Shown: positions 22,812 to 33,839 of the stretch, in pieces
Numbering within the stretch: the first letter of the stretch is position 1
Layout: every line of letters starts with the position of its first letter
Assembly: GCA_030549775.1 (NCBI GenBank)
Contig: CM060172.1
Span: forward strand, 126,221,122 to 126,285,121
From: Tamarix chinensis
Taxonomy: Eukaryota > Streptophyta > Magnoliopsida > Caryophyllales > Tamaricaceae
DNA: 64,000 bases
Reading direction: 5' to 3'
Notes under the pieces: generated by a model
What the model was told of the DNA's origin: nothing
Seen by the model: only the letters and a program-made list of their open reading frames with translations
Database searches by the model: none
Translations under genes and position numbers: made by a program

Positions 22812-23628
22812 AGAATAGTGGCTCGGGAGCGTTCTATCTTGATGATATGATTTATTCCCATTCCATCAGGTAGAATAGTGGCTCGGGAGCGTTCTGCCTC
22901 GAGAAGATATTATCACCTCCGTTCCTCCGGAGAGAATAGTGACTCGGGTGTGTTATCCTTGAGAAGTTTCAGACCGTTGCACTGGTTTAAGAGTAGTGGG
23001 GTTTTTGCACTTATCGTACATAGAAGAATGAAAATGGACTATACTTAATAAAATGATTTGGATCGTATTATGCCTTATAAGATGATCATTTACTTGGTTG
23101 TTTATCCTTTATTATTTAACGTGAAAACATGTGCTATTGTTCCCTTACTCGGTACGTAGCGTATCGACCATTCGTTTTATGGATGCTGCTAATTCACATG
23201 AGCAGAAGGCCCTGGATCTTTTGTGTAGGTTTCAGAGGATCAGGTGGATGACTTTGCGGCCTATGATGCCTTATGCGGGGATGAGTGGCTCCATTTATGT
23301 CGGGGTCGGGTGAAGTGTATCTGTTTTTCGGATTATGTATTAAAGTAGATACCCCTTTTATGGACTCTTGATCCACGTTATTCCCCTTTTGTATTTTGGT
23401 ATTGTAAAACTCGGAGTAATACTCCAAACTTAGTGTTTGAATTATAAATGCACTTTTGATTTTAATTTCGTTGTATCACTTTAAAACTTTTAGCCTTGTG
23501 ATTGATGTAAGGACGGTTGCATAAACTAAAATCATGTCGATTACGACGGTAATTCCCACTATTTTTACTTAGTTGTTTCCGCTGTAAATGAAATTTTTCG
23601 GTAGTAAAAATTGAGGTGTTATAATAAT

Positions 23629-24639
23629 AATAATAATAATTTCTGTTTTTAAAAGAAAGTTATCATTATTTCTTAGGACAAATCTTGAATAGTTATTTTT
23701 GTTAAAGTATTATGAAATATAATATAAAATTATAATCATTTTCCGTAAATTTTAAAAGTACTTTCGTAATATTATTTCTAATAATTTTTAGAAATATATA
23801 CAAGAAGATAGTACTGATCAATGTTCATACTGAAGATTCGATCGGATAAGATAAGGAAAATGAGATGGTGCTACGGGACACTTAGTATAACACACTGTAT
23901 GTGTATGTGTATGTGTAAAAGAGCAGTAACCAACTGCTATATGATGTTTTACTGTATTTAAAAAATAATAGTAATTTACTAAAAATAATTTAAAATTTGA
24001 AAGATTACAATTACAACTAAGCCATCCCAGCGTAAATGGGTCGCACATTATATCCGGCGCGCTGTGTTTGATTAGATAACTCATAACTCGTAGTATTGAA
24101 AGCAACGATTTCCTCCCAAGTCCCAAACGGTCTTTACTTCTTCTATGTGACTGTGCAGACCGTGAAAGGGTGAGAGGTTGGACTGGATTGAATTCTGCAA
24201 CTTTTTCTTCAGCTTCCCACAGTCCGAGACGGATATATATTATTATTTGGAATCGGAGAGAATATTGCCAGCCAGCACCATCCGCTCCCCCTTCTCTGTT
24301 CAGTCTTTACTACCCCCCACCACCACCAACCAATGCGCAAATAGAGAATAAAAAAAAAAACCAAATACTTCAGAGTCTATCACAGGATATATTGCAATGA
24401 TCACAATTCACAATAAAACCATGAACCTCCCTCGGTCCTCCCTCCCTCCCCGCAATACAAATACAAATTACAATCCCCAGAGGATATACCCATTGAAACC
24501 AAAAACAAAAGAAAACTCCCATGACTATCGAAAGAAGCAAAGAAAAAGAAAACTCCGTTAAAGGCAATATTGATCCACGTGGCTTTTAATTGCACACTAG
24601 CTTCATAGCTGTCACAGCCTCTCTATCCTTCAAAAAGCC
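23629..24639. other. Upstream region of the serine-rich gene, no further gene seen
   Basis: After an AATAAT run the sequence becomes less repetitive. A (TATGTG)n tract lies at about 23896-23918. Short frames here show no conserved motif. Part of this may be distal promoter of the gene at 24835. Confidence 0.45.
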
Positions 24640-24834
24640 CACCCAAGCCCAACTGGATACCCCCCTCCTCCTCCCTCCCTCCTCCGTCCTCCCTATTTAG
24701 CATTGTACCTGCAGCCCAAATTATAGGCCACATTTCACATCTTCCCTCCTTCCTTTCATTTCACTGTCCGAACCCTAAAAACCAAGCCATTTCCAATCGC
24801 CATCTCTCTCTCTCTTCCCTCGATTGGGGGTCAC
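24640..24834 (+). promoter_or_regulatory. Probable core promoter and 5' UTR with telo-box
   Basis: The stretch is rich in CCTCCTCC-type pyrimidine patches, common in plant core promoters. A TATA-like CCTATTTAGC lies at about 24690-24700. An AACCCTAA telo-box is at 24771-24778, followed by a CT run (about 24802-24820) just upstream of the start codon. Telo-boxes near the start are found in many growth-related plant genes. The exact transcription start cannot be read from the sequence. Confidence 0.5.
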
Positions 24835-26331
24835 ATGCGAGTGATTCGTTGGTTTGAAAAAGAACCGTTGCATGATTACCAATACATGGCTTCAGCTTGC
24901 GTGAACAATATCGGCATGTCGCCGGACAACTTCCTCGACTGTCCTTCAAAGTTTCCGTCGTATAGATGGCTCAGTCCCAGGATCTCATTCAGCCGCGACT
25001 ATTCCGAAGAGGACAAAAAGCTATCCACCGCCGCGGCTTCCGCGGTCTCCCCGTCGACAGCCGGCGTATCCAATCCTCCTTCGAAAGTCGAGAAAAATAC
25101 GGCGGTAGTACCGGGGACATCAGATCCGGAAGCTCCGGCGAACGAGGACGCCGGAGATTTCGAGTTCCGGCTGGGCGATTCAGTCACCATGCTCCCCGCC
25201 GATGAGCTGTTCTCGGGCGGCAAGCTTGTGCCGCTTCGTCCGGTGACAATGTCGACGACGGAGTCTACTGAAACGACGATTACAGAGGACGGAGTGAGGT
25301 CGCCGGATAAGGCGGTGAAATCATTTCGGAGCGGAGAAGAGCTGTCGAGCATGAGTAACGATCCGTACTTATTCTCGCCTAAGGCTCCGAGATGCTCGAG
25401 CCGGTGGAGGGAGCTTTTAGGATTGAAGAGGCAGAACAGAGAGATTAACGGGAAGGCGGTGGCATCCTCTGTTGCGAACACCAACGGCGTCTGCGCCGCG
25501 ACGTCGTCCTCATCCTCGAGCACTGCGAGGTCCATAAGACAGCTGCTTCACAGAAGCTCGAGGTCCGTGTCATCCTCCGATTCCTCGCTCATCCTTCCGT
25601 TGCTGAGGGACTCGGATACAGAGTCCGTGTCCATTTCATCTCGGCTCTCTCTTTCCTCTTCTTCATCGGGTCACGATCACGACGATCTGCCTCGACTATC
25701 GCTAGATTCGGACAAGCCGAATAGCTTAGCTCAAATATCAACATCTAGATCTCTGTCCGGCGCACACCATCCTAGAATTAGATTGGTGAAGCCCAGGATG
25801 GTTTCCGTTTCAGAAAATCCCAATGAAAAGCCGTTGATCGATCACCCTTCAGCCCCGGTGACCACTGCTAGTCAGAGTAGAGCTTCCAGGGTGGGACGGA
25901 GCCCAATGAGGCGGGCACAGAAAGACCCTACGACAGTGAGTAGGGGGGTGTCAGTGGATAGTCCAAGAATGAATTCATCGGGGAAGATAGTGTTTCAGAG
26001 CTTGGAGAGGAGCTCCAGTAGCCCAAGCAGCTATGGTGGGCCAAGGTATAAGCATAGAGGAATGGAGAGATCGTACTCTGCGAACGTACGGGTAACCCCG
26101 GTTTTGAACGTACCGGTATGTTCTCTCCGTGGGTCGTCCAAGTCCGGCGGTGTGTTTGGGTTCGGGCAGCTGTTCTCGTCTTCACAGGGTCAGAAGAAAG
26201 ACGGGAACGGAAATAATGGCAGTGGCGGAAGTGGAAGAAGCCACCACCACCACCACCACCATTATTACCATAGCCACCACCATCAGAGTAGTGGGAAGAG
26301 CAGCAAGAAGGCGGAGCGCGTGGAGGGGTAA
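24835..26331 (+). CDS. Plant-specific serine-rich protein, MAKR/BKI1-like motif layout
   Basis: This intronless frame encodes 498 residues, or 481 if translation starts at the second methionine (24886, MASACVNNIGMSP), which has G after the ATG and looks like the usual family start; the first ATG has a poor context. Blocks in order: SPRISFSRD (about 47-55); FEFRLGDSVTMLPADELFSG with KLVPL (109-134), which resembles the FEF and ADELF-x-x-G-x-LLPL motifs of membrane-associated kinase regulators and BKI1; SPKAPRCSSRWRELLGLK (181-198); SIRQLLHRSSRS (233-244); two poly-Ser tracts; GKIVFQSLERSSS (383-395); RSYSANVRVTPVLNVPVCSL (412-431) and GVFGFGQLF (439-447); and a C-terminal His-rich tail (about 470-484). 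There is no signal peptide, membrane helix or enzyme domain. Basic and Ser-rich stretches suggest a phosphoregulated protein at the membrane or in the nucleus; this is inference. The function is not established. Its codons are GC-richer than its surroundings. Confidence 0.88.
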   Translation: MRVIRWFEKEPLHDYQYMASACVNNIGMSPDNFLDCPSKFPSYRWLSPRISFSRDYSEEDKKLSTAAASAVSPSTAGVSNPPSKVEKNTAVVPGTSDPEAPANEDAGDFEFRLGDSVTMLPADELFSGGKLVPLRPVTMSTTESTETTITEDGVRSPDKAVKSFRSGEELSSMSNDPYLFSPKAPRCSSRWRELLGLKRQNREINGKAVASSVANTNGVCAATSSSSSSTARSIRQLLHRSSRSVSSSDSSLILPLLRDSDTESVSISSRLSLSSSSSGHDHDDLPRLSLDSDKPNSLAQISTSRSLSGAHHPRIRLVKPRMVSVSENPNEKPLIDHPSAPVTTASQSRASRVGRSPMRRAQKDPTTVSRGVSVDSPRMNSSGKIVFQSLERSSSSPSSYGGPRYKHRGMERSYSANVRVTPVLNVPVCSLRGSSKSGGVFGFGQLFSSSQGQKKDGNGNNGSGGSGRSHHHHHHHYYHSHHHQSSGKSSKKAERVEG

Positions 26332-27825
26332 AATTGACTTTTTATCTTAACATCTAACATGTTATCGTTATTATTGGATGGTTATTATAAAACTTGGGGG
26401 ATTTCAGACCTCTGAGTTGCATGTTTTCCGGCTGTCATGGATATGATGTTGTTAGTTTCTTCCGGTGAGCTGAAGAATGCGTGACATGGGTCATAAAATT
26501 CGTGGGGCGGAGGACAAAGGTTGGATTAAGGGGCCGATAATTAGTGTGATCTTTCTTTCTTTCTCTCCTTTTTTTTTCCCTTCCTTTTGACATGGCTTTA
26601 GGTGGGGACTTTTTGTACATAATCGGGATAAAACCGTCTTTTTTCCTTTTTTGTTTTGTTTTGTTTTTGGGATTGTCACGTTGTTTGTAGCCTGGGGGGT
26701 GTCTCTCTCTCTCTCTCTCTTAATTTCCTTAGCTTTAGAATTTTCATGGAATAGTGTAAAAGACTGACTATTGCATTTTAGGTCCATGGTTTTGGAGCGA
26801 GTTAATTGAACTTTGTAGGCTTGGAATTGCACTCGATCTCAACTCTCCCATTATTCCTCTTCATTTCGAGGTGTATACTTTTCTTCCAACTTGTGAAGTT
26901 CAATGAAAAACAATTGGAATCGGTGTTTATGAGGACGGTCGTATTTGTGTGTGTTTCATTTCGTTTCTCCCCCTTCTTTCTACTTTCTGAAGATGAAACT
27001 GAAAAGAGACTGCTAGCAGTAGTTACTAGTCAGTACTACTATTCGGTGTGATAATTCACGCGCTCAGAGAGAGAGGAGAGAGAGAGAGAGGGGAGGAGGA
27101 AAGGGACGGGACTGGATAGGCACGGTCGCTGCAGACATGTGCGCAGTCTGCTGATGGACCCTCGCTGGACTGAAACCTGTACCTCTTTTGTCTTTTCTAG
27201 TACTGGGGAGTAGTAAGCATTTCGTTGTCCGCTTGCAGCTCTAGATAATACTATTGGTATTATTTATTTATTAGTAGTTTGGAAATCGAAAGAAAGGAAA
27301 AGCAAAAGATTAATTAAGTAAGCTTTGTTTGTTTTATTCATTGATGGTGATTGGTGAAAGGGGGAGGAGTTTCGGGAATGATGCTTAAAAGATTTTTATC
27401 CAGAGGCCCACAGCTCTGCCGAATAAAATTTGTACGTTAACGTCAGTCATCCTTGATTGAATCGGTCCCTCATATTGTTGCTTAAGATGATTTGTTAGGA
27501 GGACAGAACCCGGGTCTAAATGAATGATGGTTTCAATTCCGTTGTTATTTTTACAGGGACACTTCCATTGTCTGAATGAAGGATAAAATGCACTTTATAT
27601 TGTATTGATAGTACTTTTAGTCTTCTGTTCTTGAATTAATAAAAGCTTTTTCATAACATTTTTTTTAGTGAGAATTAAATTGGGAATGAATGTTATAATT
27701 ATTTAAACATTTTTAGTTTATTTGAAGATATTTATTTATTTTAAGAATAAGTAATTATTATAAATAATTATATTTAATAATTCGCTTCAAACATGTACTA
27801 TAATATTAAGAACTTTTAAATTTTT
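26332..27825 (+). other. 3' flank of the serine-rich gene, no further gene seen
   Basis: The first part is probably 3' UTR. A CT run (26702-26720) and a GA run (about 27067-27092) are present. Sequence between 27050 and 27480 is of mixed composition and not obviously repetitive, but I see no coding frame with conserved motifs. A noncoding transcript or a promoter for something else cannot be excluded. Confidence 0.45.
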
Positions 27826-28045
27826 AGTGCTCGTTTAGTTAGGGATAATAGGAATGAAAAAATTATTCCTTTTAATTTTATATGATTTAATTAAAATTAA
27901 ATATTATTATTCTAATAAATATTTATTTTAGATCTTAATTTAATTTAAAATAAATATTTTACTAAAATATACTTATTATTATTAAATATTTAATATAAAA
28001 AATATAAAATAAGAAAATTTTTTTTTGTCCATACCAAATAAGTCC
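27826..28045. mobile_element. MITE copy 1 (about 220 bp)
   Basis: It starts AGTGCTCGTTTAGTTAGGG and ends CATACCAAATAAGTCC. These ends are near inverted repeats of each other. The AT-rich interior is nearly the same as in the copy at 47974-48204, including ATTATTAAATATTTAATATA and AAAATATAAAATAAG. No target duplication was resolved. Size, inverted ends and lack of coding sequence fit a non-autonomous DNA transposon. Confidence 0.7.
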
Positions 28046-28889
28046 TTCCTCTACTTTTTTACATCTCCATACCGGAAAGTTTACGGGTGCTGTTTCCAAC
28101 TTTGGCTTCCTCAGCATCATCAATTTATTTATAATAATATTCAACCAACCAACCATCTTCCATAAAATTCTTTGGATTTGCGCCTTCGCTTGCCCTATTT
28201 CAGCAGCCAGCAGTCAAAGCCATCCACTTGTACGAGTACTTACGGCGTTGATAACAGACTGAATTTCATCGTAAACGTATCAGACACCAACCATCCGATG
28301 CCAATGTGACAATTGATTCGACCAGATTTCAATCTTAGAGGCTCGTGGAGAGCTTCCGGATCCGAAACAAATCAGCCGCCTTAAAGTCGTCGGACTTTGA
28401 ATTTAATCGTAGAGGGAGGGACCTCTTGTCTTGATCGACGCTACGTCGCTACGCAACATCCTAAGGAACCTAGATTCAGAGATTCAAATCATAAATCTCA
28501 ACCAAAATACTATACTCGACGGTCGACATCAGTGTCCCTATATGATAATAATAACAATAATAATAAATATTTATTCCGTATAAAAAATAAATTTATTATA
28601 TTATTAAATTTACATATTAAAAATAAATTATTATTATAGAAAAGTTAAAACCAATCCTTCATATTTATCTTTATTTTTTCTAGTTGTATATGTGTTTAAT
28701 GTTTTATTTTTTTTAATTAAGTTTGTAGTATAAGTATAATTTTAATACTATTTTTTTTACTTTATTAAAAATTATAAAAATTAACGAAGTGACTTTTTTA
28801 TTATTATTATTATTATACAGAATGAGTATTATTTATTGAATACTTTTTTATGAGTATTAAAAATTATAAGAATTTTTTTTTTAAAAAAT
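28046..28889. other. Intergenic sequence, no gene seen
   Basis: Mixed-composition sequence to about 28530 and then AT-rich DNA. No conserved reading frame is visible. Confidence 0.5.
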
Positions 28890-29165
28890 AAAGACCATAT
28901 ATTAGTTCATATTCATATCAATATTCATATAAGTGTATTATTTTGCCTAAGAAATTAATAAAATATTATAATAAAATTTTAAATTAAAAAATAAATAAAA
29001 CTATAAAAATATAATATTATGATATATTATTGAAATAATTAATATAATGTCATATATTTTCTCATATCGGATAATCTAGTCAAAAATAGAATATCCTAAA
29101 TGTCAAATATCATTTTTAATAAAATTATATCGAATATCTTAAATACTAGATTATAATAAACTGGT
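28890..29165. repeat. Dispersed AT-rich repeat family, copy 1
   Basis: The stretch shares a block with about 50320-50470: TTATGATATATTATTGAAAT here against TTATGATATATTGTTGAAAT there, then a GGAT-AAT segment, GAATATCCTAAATGT and a TATCGAATATCTTAAATACT-like end. Boundaries are approximate and termini are not resolved. Confidence 0.55.
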
Positions 29166-29614
29166 AGTCGAAAAATATTAAGTTATTTTTGTTACTTTCC
29201 AATACTTCTTATGCGTTGTGAACTTTTTTACTAAACGTATCTCAAAAAAATTCATTTATCAATCACTCATTTTCACAACTTATTCATTGATAAAATAAAA
29301 TAATGTTTAAATTAGTTATCTTAGAGTTTGTATTCATGAATAAAAACTAATCAAACTTATCAAGCAATAATAACATTATTAAAATATTAACCATATAAAA
29401 TTAATACATCCAAAAAAAGTTCAATTTAACTTTTTCAGGTGATAAGTTGATAATTATTTAATTATATTAAAATAAAATATTTAAAAAATATGTTAAATCA
29501 ACATATATAGAAGATGTTTGCTTTTATTTTTTTAGGTACCATGACTAATAATTGAAACATTTGTATCTAACTAGCTAAAGACAATACAAGCTAATAACTA
29601 GAATATGAACTCAT
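29166..29614. other. AT-rich spacer
   Basis: AT-rich DNA with no gene. It leads into an AAT microsatellite. Confidence 0.5.

Positions 29615-29671
<57 letters not shown>
29615..29671. repeat. (TAA)n microsatellite
   Basis: About 19 uninterrupted trinucleotide units. Such a long pure tract is likely to vary in length between individuals. Confidence 0.95.
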
Positions 29672-29672
<1 letters not shown>

Positions 29673-30011
29673 TAAGATAAGAAATTAATATAATAAAGTA
29701 ATAAATAATATATATATTGACCTATTGTCTGATAGTAATGCTTAATCTAAGGCTGATACGTACTCATTGAACAAACGTAATATGGTGGATGATTTTCACT
29801 AGATATGTCTTACTCACACTATTGGAATATTTTTTTTAATAATAAAATTGGAGAAAACAATTCGATCCCTAGTGATGTAATATTGTGGGTGAAATCATTA
29901 TTACGTGATACTATCATTTTGATATGTTACTTCAATTAGATCAATTCAAATTAGATTAATTTATCATTTATCAATTAGATAATCTTCACATTATTTCTTA
30001 TTTTATTTAGA

Positions 30012-30650
30012 TTTTTTTTTGTTGCGAAAAGGAGGACAGGATGTCTGGTTATATTATTATCTATTGTGGGAGACAAATGCCCAAAGCATCATGCCACAAA
30101 ATATGTCCAAGGCCCTAAGGAAGGGAGTACAACCAATGGGTGCCTAAAGGAAATCTTTGTGCCAAGGTTGCATGTTTATCTGCACAACTATTTGCATTGT
30201 GGCAAACATGACGAATCTCAAAACCCTACTTCACTACCGTAACATCCCTACACTCTCCTAGAGCTAGCTTCAACTATCATCGAGAAACGTTCCATCTCGT
30301 GTGAAAGTCTAAGTCCTTGCAAAATGGTCCTTAGTTCTGCTATTAAAAAATTGAATGGCACTATTTTACAAGTAAAGGCGTGTACCTAGAAACCCAAGTG
30401 GTCAAGTAGCACTTCTCCAACACTATAATGCTGCAAAACTACATACCATGGCTCCACCAACATTCATCTTCAAAATACCTTCACGGAGAGGTTCCCACTT
30501 TACCCTAATAAATTGTCTCGTCCCTTTGGCAATGACTCGTCACCCCCATCTCTATTAGGCGACTATTGTTCTCTTCATCCTTGAAATAGTGAAGTTAATA
30601 ATGGAGGAAGGTCTTAATATGCCTTAGAATACCTTATCATAGTGCCACTT
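30012..30650 (-). pseudogene. LINE 3' end with RNase H domain (5'-truncated)
   Basis: On the minus strand this is the end of a plant L1 element. WEPLREGILKMNVGGA (about 30510-30460) is the start of an RNase H domain (W-x-P-x-x-G-x-x-K-x-N-x-D-G-A) with D changed to G. FNFLIAELRTILQGLRLS (about 30345-30290) is the central AEL block, and CHNANSCADKHATLAQ (about 30205-30155) the H-x-x-REGN-x-x-ADxLA block. Stops interrupt it. At the low-coordinate end a T-run on the + strand (30011-30020) is the LINE poly(A) tail. Confidence 0.75.
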
Positions 30651-31679
30651 CCAAATTCACCAACATAACACAATAAACATGATATTTCAAGTCACCTCAT
30701 ATGATAGAGTATTGAGATCATGTAGGCTCTTTTCCTTCTAATGCTCAAAATCAAGGCTAAAGAACTAAGGTCTACAGTGCAATGGTATAATTGTCTACTA
30801 AGTCTCACATACAGAGTAGCAAGATCGTAGAGGGTGGTTCATGTTCTATGCATGCAGGAAACACAGAGGCTGTAAATTTAAGACGACAAATCCTAGTTTG
30901 GCATGTTGCTCATTTTTAGAGGAAATAGAAATTGAGACATTATTAAATAGGTTTTGAGGCGTGTAGTATACTATTTTCAAAGTGATATTGCCTTAAAAAT
31001 CCAACCTTGGAATACCACAAAACACTCTCTAGACTTTCTTATGAAATTGTGTATAAGCTTAAAATTTGAAAAATTGATTTCTCAACCTCATATCACACAG
31101 ACTATTTATAAACTGTGAAAATACTTATTGAAAAATTATTTTCAACAACCTCAACTTTTAATTTAAAATTTTAGGAATTATTTACTTAACTAAAGCATCT
31201 TATTTCTGCGCGTATATATGAGGTTATTTCATTTTATATCAATTCATCAAACAATGGAAACAAACGGTTATTACCGCTTTATAGATTGTCACCTACATTT
31301 CTCTCACAAGATAACTTTCTAATAAGAGAGAAACGTTAAATTGCTATTAACGTTCATTATTGTAGGCATTTTACAAAAGCTAAAAGTCATGAACTTTCAA
31401 ATATTCAAAAAAATTCAAAAGCCATGATTTTTTAATATTGGCCTCCATGTGCACACATTTCATTAGTTTCGAGCATTTTTTTATTACTTTTGTTCTGTGC
31501 CATAAATAACAATTCTTAGTGTGTTTTGCGCACGTTCTGTTGATGAATTTTGTCGGTTATCTGTACCAACTATAAAAAAAATAATTCTTAGTGTGTAATT
31601 AATTGATAATTTAATTACCATAATAAATGAATACATAAGATTAACTTATATTTTAGTTTATTTTAATAGTTAGCTAGTA
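30651..31679. other. Spacer between two LINE pieces
   Basis: The first 400 bases may still belong to the LINE. From about 31050 there is AT-rich sequence with no conserved frame. It might be an insertion that separated the two antisense LINE pieces on either side. Confidence 0.35.
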
Positions 31680-32100
31680 AGTGATTCAAAACTCCCCTCT
31701 GAATAATAAGAGTAGGACCCTTTCCTCCATTTAAGATTGCAACACATAAATCTAAGAGACCTTTCTATTATCTAAGAGATTAAATACCAAGCCTTGATAG
31801 GCCAATGAATATGAAAACTGTCTAGAAGATGATTTCATCCACACTAGATTATTAGGTATATGTCCACCTAGGTTACAAGTAACCCTTGCAATACACATTC
31901 TCATTAAGAAAGGTAAGAGGTAGTAGAATAAATTGGATTTTGACCTTCCTTCCATATCAAGAAATTCCACCACACACTGGTGTAAATTTTCATCATTAAT
32001 TCTACCAGTAGAAAGCTCTATAAGCAGTGTAGCACCCACCCAAGTGTCTAACCAAAATGGTGTGGTTCGCCCATCCCATATCCACCATGATATAGTTTAG
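31680..32100 (-). pseudogene. LINE ORF2 fragment, region between reverse transcriptase and RNase H
   Basis: A 95-residue open stretch on the minus strand resembles the zinc-binding region following the L1 reverse transcriptase. A GYGMGEPHHF-like opening corresponds to the W-x-GDG-x-x-x-x-FW motif, and NNLVWMKSSSRQFSYSLAYQ corresponds to the W-x-x-s-x-G-x-FSVKSAY block. It lies upstream (on that strand) of the RNase H piece at 30012-30650, in the order expected for one LINE. Confidence 0.55.
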
Positions 32101-32461
32101 AAATGTTCATTTTATTGTTTTAGATTATTTGTAGTCGATAGTTTTGAATATTTGATATATTATTTATAATTATTTTTTGATATATGAAGTGTTGTATGAT
32201 TGATATATCTGAAAGGTTATTCTATATATTCATTTTTTTAATAACTAACATCATTTTTTAATCTTGATATCCATAGATATTATTGATATCAGATATTAAA
32301 ATTATCATTTATTCAATCTATGAGCACTTTCAGGTAGAGTCACTCTCATAACATTCTATATGTGATCAAAGTTGTTGTTCATCTCTGATAATAAATTAAT
32401 TCAATAATGAATGCACCTAGCTTTATATAAGGTACAAAGTAAGTGATTATTGGTCCTTTTA
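32101..32461. other. AT-rich spacer left of the CACTA element
   Basis: AT-rich sequence with TGATATATTATTTATAATTA-like phrases, partly similar to the dispersed repeats. No gene. The last three bases, TTA, serve as the left target duplication of the CACTA element. Confidence 0.45.
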
Positions 32462-32710
32462 CACTACAAGATATATATTTTAATAGGGAAATGTAAAGAT
32501 ATTAAATATGAAAATTATAAAATTGCCCACATATATATAAATTTAACACATACAAATAAGACAATAGAAATATCCCCTTATTTGACCCTACCTAATAGGA
32601 TAATAAAATAGATCCTCTTATTTAATCTTAAAAGGTAGGGCAAACAATATAACCCTTTATTTGTTATTACCTAATAAAGGAATCAATAAAAATCCCTCTA
32701 TTTGTTAATG
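32462..32710 (+). repeat. CACTA left terminal and subterminal repeat region
   Basis: After the terminal CACTACAAG, degenerate units such as CCTTATTTGACCCTACCTAA, CTCTTATTTAATCTTAAAAG and CCTTTATTTGTTATTACCTA follow one another at intervals of about 50-60 bases. Subterminal repeats of this sort bind the second CACTA protein in En/Spm. Confidence 0.65.
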
Positions 32711-33384
32711 TAATAAAATAGTAAAGCTAAGTCTCGCTCCTTTTTGTCATCGCATACTTTGGTCAATTTTCCTTGATAAATAGTGCATCATTCTTACTTC
32801 TTAGCTTAATTGAATGAATTTGAATCCTAGCCCGACTAGGTCTCAACTATGATATTATTGGCATCAACAACTATCCGAGGAGCCACTCCTTTTCTAGTCT
32901 TTCTTAGACTTAGTTCTTCTAAGTTCTCACTTGTGTATTGCCACACCAAGTTGTTGGTCGCCAACCAAAATTGACTCCAATCTAGCCTCCGTTTATCATT
33001 ACTACACTCTAGGTCTTTAATCCTCCTCGATCATTTGTCGACTCCAATTTATGTATGTGAACTTTAACAATCACTATTTTTTACATAATTTTGTTATTTT
33101 TTCCTCTTAACCTAAGACCCTAGATGAATTCATCAATTTCTCCATACCTTTTGATCATTTTGTGCATTATTTATGATTCTAAGACATGGAAATTTTGTAT
33201 TTTTACTTGTTACTTTGTCTGGTTTGTACACTTTTTTTGATTTTTTGATTCATTTTTGGTTTTGTGATTGAGTAGAAGCGTAGATGAGTATATTTTTATA
33301 TTTACTTTACTAATCTCATCGAGCTAGCTTATGTTTTCCATGTTCAATTATATATATATTTTAAAAAATCTGCACATAATATAA

Positions 33385-33555
33385 TTTAGGTGGTTGATTA
33401 AATTTTTATGTGGGAAAATATAAAATAATTGAATAGTCTGTACATGGTTATCTGCAATATGCTTATATATTTAGGTGGTTGATTAAATTTTTATGTGGGA
33501 AAATATAAAATAATTGAATAGTCTGTACATGGTTATCTGCAATATGCTTATATAT
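33385..33555 (+). repeat. 85-bp perfect tandem duplication
   Basis: Two adjacent 85-base units (33385-33469 and 33470-33554) start TTTAGGTGGTTGATTAAATT and end ATGCTTATATA. I see no difference between the two copies, so the event is recent or has been kept identical. It lies in the noncoding 5' part of the CACTA element. Confidence 0.95.
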
Positions 33556-33839
33556 TCGATATTGCTAGCCTTTAGTTTAGAAGGTTTATTTGATGCATGA
33601 TATTAGTACTATAGAAGAAGGAATAAATGAAAACATTTAACACTTAAAACCCCCTAGCATCATGTACGATGGTACTTGTTTGCTGGCATCATTAAGATAA
33701 ATTAAATTATCTTCACTTGGAGACATACATTGTCCTTGATTTGTATTGGATATATATATAGATAGATAGATAAGTAGAAATTTGTATCCACTAGATTATT
33801 TTTATACCTTTTTTTATTGAATTAAGATGTTAAATTTTA

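Larger units (their letters stand above)
18387..23623 (+). mobile_element. Solo Tekay/Del-like LTR with an inserted pararetrovirus fragment
   Basis: The LTR starts TGTAATACCCCG and ends TTTTTCGGTAGTAAAAATTG and GGTGTTATA (final CA changed to TA). It is flanked by a perfect 5-bp target duplication, ATAAT at 18382-18386 and at 23624-23628. Its own sequence is about 3.7 kb; the remainder is a pararetrovirus fragment at about 21276-22811. Internal features are a pyrimidine-rich block (18615-19400), repeated GTGCAATCCTTGCAC-like phrases with CACGGTCGTG or CACGACCGTG (about 19415-19630), and tandem units containing GTAGAATAGTGGCTCGGGAG (about 21060-21200 and 22810-23000). Proline/serine-rich frames within it are not genes. 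Confidence 0.85.

Noticed and set aside
24999..25535. 178-codon minus-strand frame
   Set aside because: It is the antisense shadow of the serine-rich gene; the + strand frame has the conserved motifs.
29615..29671. Possible CRISPR-like or satellite array
   Set aside because: It is a simple TAA trinucleotide run without spacers.
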